Source of the DNA: Cyanobacteria bacterium FACHB-63
Lineage (GTDB): Bacteria; Cyanobacteriota; Cyanobacteriia; Leptolyngbyales; Leptolyngbyaceae
DNA length: 64,000 bases
Assembly: GCA_014695255.1 (NCBI GenBank)
Contig: JACJNX010000053.1
Span: forward strand, 100,111-164,110
Direction: 5' to 3'
The notes below the pieces were generated by a model, which did no database searches, was not told the origin of the DNA, and saw nothing but the letters and a program-made list of their open reading frames with translations. This document shows, piece after piece, positions 63,929-64,000 of this stretch. Position 1 is the stretch's first letter. Every line of letters starts with the position of its first letter. The translations under genes were made by a program, and so were the position numbers.

Positions 63929-64000
63929 GTGAGGGAAGCCAAGCGAAAGCGACGCACTTCACCAGTGCCTGAACCTAAACAACAGAATAGTTTAGAAGCC
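63929..64000 (+). CDS. Possible start of a gene leaving the window
   Basis: GTG 63929 opens a frame of 24 codons with no stop (MREAKRKRRTSPVPEPK), very basic. It begins only 10 bases after the -10 box, so it would be nearly leaderless; a downstream start is equally possible. I do not recognise it. Confidence 0.28.
   Translation, partial: MREAKRKRRTSPVPEPKQQNSLEA

Overview
The window looks like chromosomal DNA of a cyanobacterium, probably a filamentous non-heterocystous Leptolyngbya-like strain (the genus is inference). The palindrome CGATCG and its HIP1 extension GCGATCGC recur throughout. Several genes are typical of or restricted to cyanobacteria: the NblS partner sipA, geranylgeranyl reductase chlP, a PucC/BCD-family transporter, a bacteriophytochrome with an Rcp-type regulator, DUF3370, DUF2997 and two Uma2 genes.

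Layout. 0-5 kb: end of a polyamine-type ABC ATPase gene and its Tat-exported binding protein, an RRM protein, a membrane protein, RNase Z, sipA and Uma2. 5-12 kb: thiC under a TPP riboswitch, then a sucrose-synthase-like gene followed at 35 bp by a GH65 phosphorylase fused to beta-phosphoglucomutase. 12-15.5 kb: two exported proteins and hisS. 15.5-18.5 kb: a small accessory island with a manganese catalase, two attC-like palindromic repeats, an AT-rich HEPN-like gene split by a 32-bp tandem duplication, and a decayed array of 41-bp repeats. 18.5-36 kb: cytosine deaminase, cobH, a CHASE3 hybrid kinase with three receivers, msrB, a Deg/HtrA protease, cysE, lysS, and a deoC-recO-MFS-glycosyltransferase run. 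36-38 kb: a DNA methyltransferase and a decayed toxin-antitoxin pair. 38-48 kb: chlP and the PucC-like gene, Uma2, an IMPase, a SAM hydrolase, a 50-residue protein, moaC, tRNA-Arg(ACG), a TPR protein, and an SDR-GNAT pair. 48-59.5 kb: bacteriophytochrome divergent from its regulator, a zinc-ribbon protein, a His-rich ferrochelatase paralogue, ilvB with a C-terminal zinc ribbon, pheS, surE. 59.5-64 kb: a 21-bp minisatellite, an amidase, a MORN-repeat protein, DUF3370, an acyltransferase, and a promoter leading out of the window.

Most of the window is housekeeping, tightly packed, with several convergent pairs whose stop codons overlap. The parts most likely to be new are the 15.5-18.5 kb island, the sucrose-synthase-like plus GH65-PGM pair, in which the first enzyme has lost residues normally needed for sugar-nucleotide binding while the second keeps its catalytic residues, and the alternating MORN protein.
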